DNA of 22,478 bases. Origin: JBDHTS01 sp044220535 (GTDB lineage: Bacteria > Pseudomonadota > Alphaproteobacteria > Micavibrionales > Micavibrionaceae). Position 1 is the first letter of the stretch, and each line of letters opens with the position of its first letter. The notes under the pieces were generated by a model. It was not told where the DNA came from. It made no database searches and saw nothing but the letters and a program-made list of their open reading frames with translations. Below are positions 22,401 through 22,478 of this stretch, one piece after another. The stretch spans positions 1-22,478 of the forward strand of contig JBGAQU010000043.1 in assembly GCA_044220535.1 (NCBI GenBank), in the 5' to 3' direction. Made by a program: the position numbers and the translations under genes.

Positions 22401-22478
22401 TCACAGCCACGGCGTCTTTTTGACGATCTGCTCCCAATCCATGCGCTTTCTGAACTTCGGGTTGGACGGGATGATATA
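22401..22478 (-). CDS. C-terminal end of an unidentified gene cut by the right edge
   Basis: On the minus strand, an open frame from the edge ends at a TGA at 22401-22403. The 25 visible residues include SNPKFRKRMDWEQIVKKTPWL, a natural-looking basic and tryptophan-containing C-terminus. It converges on the small membrane protein gene with a four-base gap, consistent with the compact spacing elsewhere. Too little is visible to name it. Confidence 0.5.
   Translation of the reverse strand, partial: YIIPSNPKFRKRMDWEQIVKKTPWL

Overview
The window looks like chromosomal DNA of an alphaproteobacterium. The strongest pointer is 5-aminolevulinate synthase (hemA, the C4 route to haem). Supporting it are a Rickettsia-17-kDa-antigen-type glycine-zipper lipoprotein, an adenosine-kinase-type PfkB protein and a TetR-like regulator of the kind common in that class. 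I cannot place it further. A run of 32 N and several clustered reading-frame breaks suggest a draft, possibly metagenome-derived, scaffold.

Layout. Positions 1-2.1 kb hold a small unknown gene followed by a cysteine synthase-like PLP enzyme, then a lipoprotein. From 2.1 to 6.5 kb are rlmJ and the glycine-zipper lipoprotein on the minus strand, then pdxH and htpG on the plus strand. From 6.5 to 9.6 kb come a small unknown gene, a phosphoglycerate mutase-type histidine phosphatase, a broken adenosine kinase-family gene, a broken TetR-like gene and a small AT-rich gene for a membrane-anchored protein. From 9.6 to 15 kb lie hemA (minus), a divergent ribokinase, a tiny motility-like protein and a translationally coupled pair: a Glu/Leu/Phe/Val-type dehydrogenase and a thiamine-diphosphate enzyme. 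From 15 to 17.5 kb is a patch of accessory character: a 79-residue unknown, a protein that appears to fuse a DUF433 antitoxin-like domain to a DUF5615 PIN-like domain, pterin carbinolamine dehydratase, a zincin-like protein that has lost its zinc histidines, and an atypical macro-domain protein. From 17.7 to 22.5 kb are a peptide/oligosaccharide-type solute-binding protein, a lipoprotein, a broken family-9 glycosyltransferase, ygfZ, a small membrane protein and the tail of an unidentified gene.

Four intergenic palindromic repeats (about 85-140 bp; core arm GTCATCCCCGCGAAGG and relatives) punctuate the window. One supplies the only plausible start codon of the solute-binding protein gene; another supplies the stop of the glycosyltransferase gene; one contains the assembly gap.

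Functional links that can be argued: the dehydrogenase/ThDP pair probably works on the same 2-oxo acid; rlmJ, ygfZ, pdxH, hemA and htpG are ordinary housekeeping functions. No phage, transposase, CRISPR array, tRNA or rRNA was found. The most unusual candidate is the fused antitoxin/PIN-like protein with its small upstream neighbour; several degenerate-active-site proteins lie next to it.
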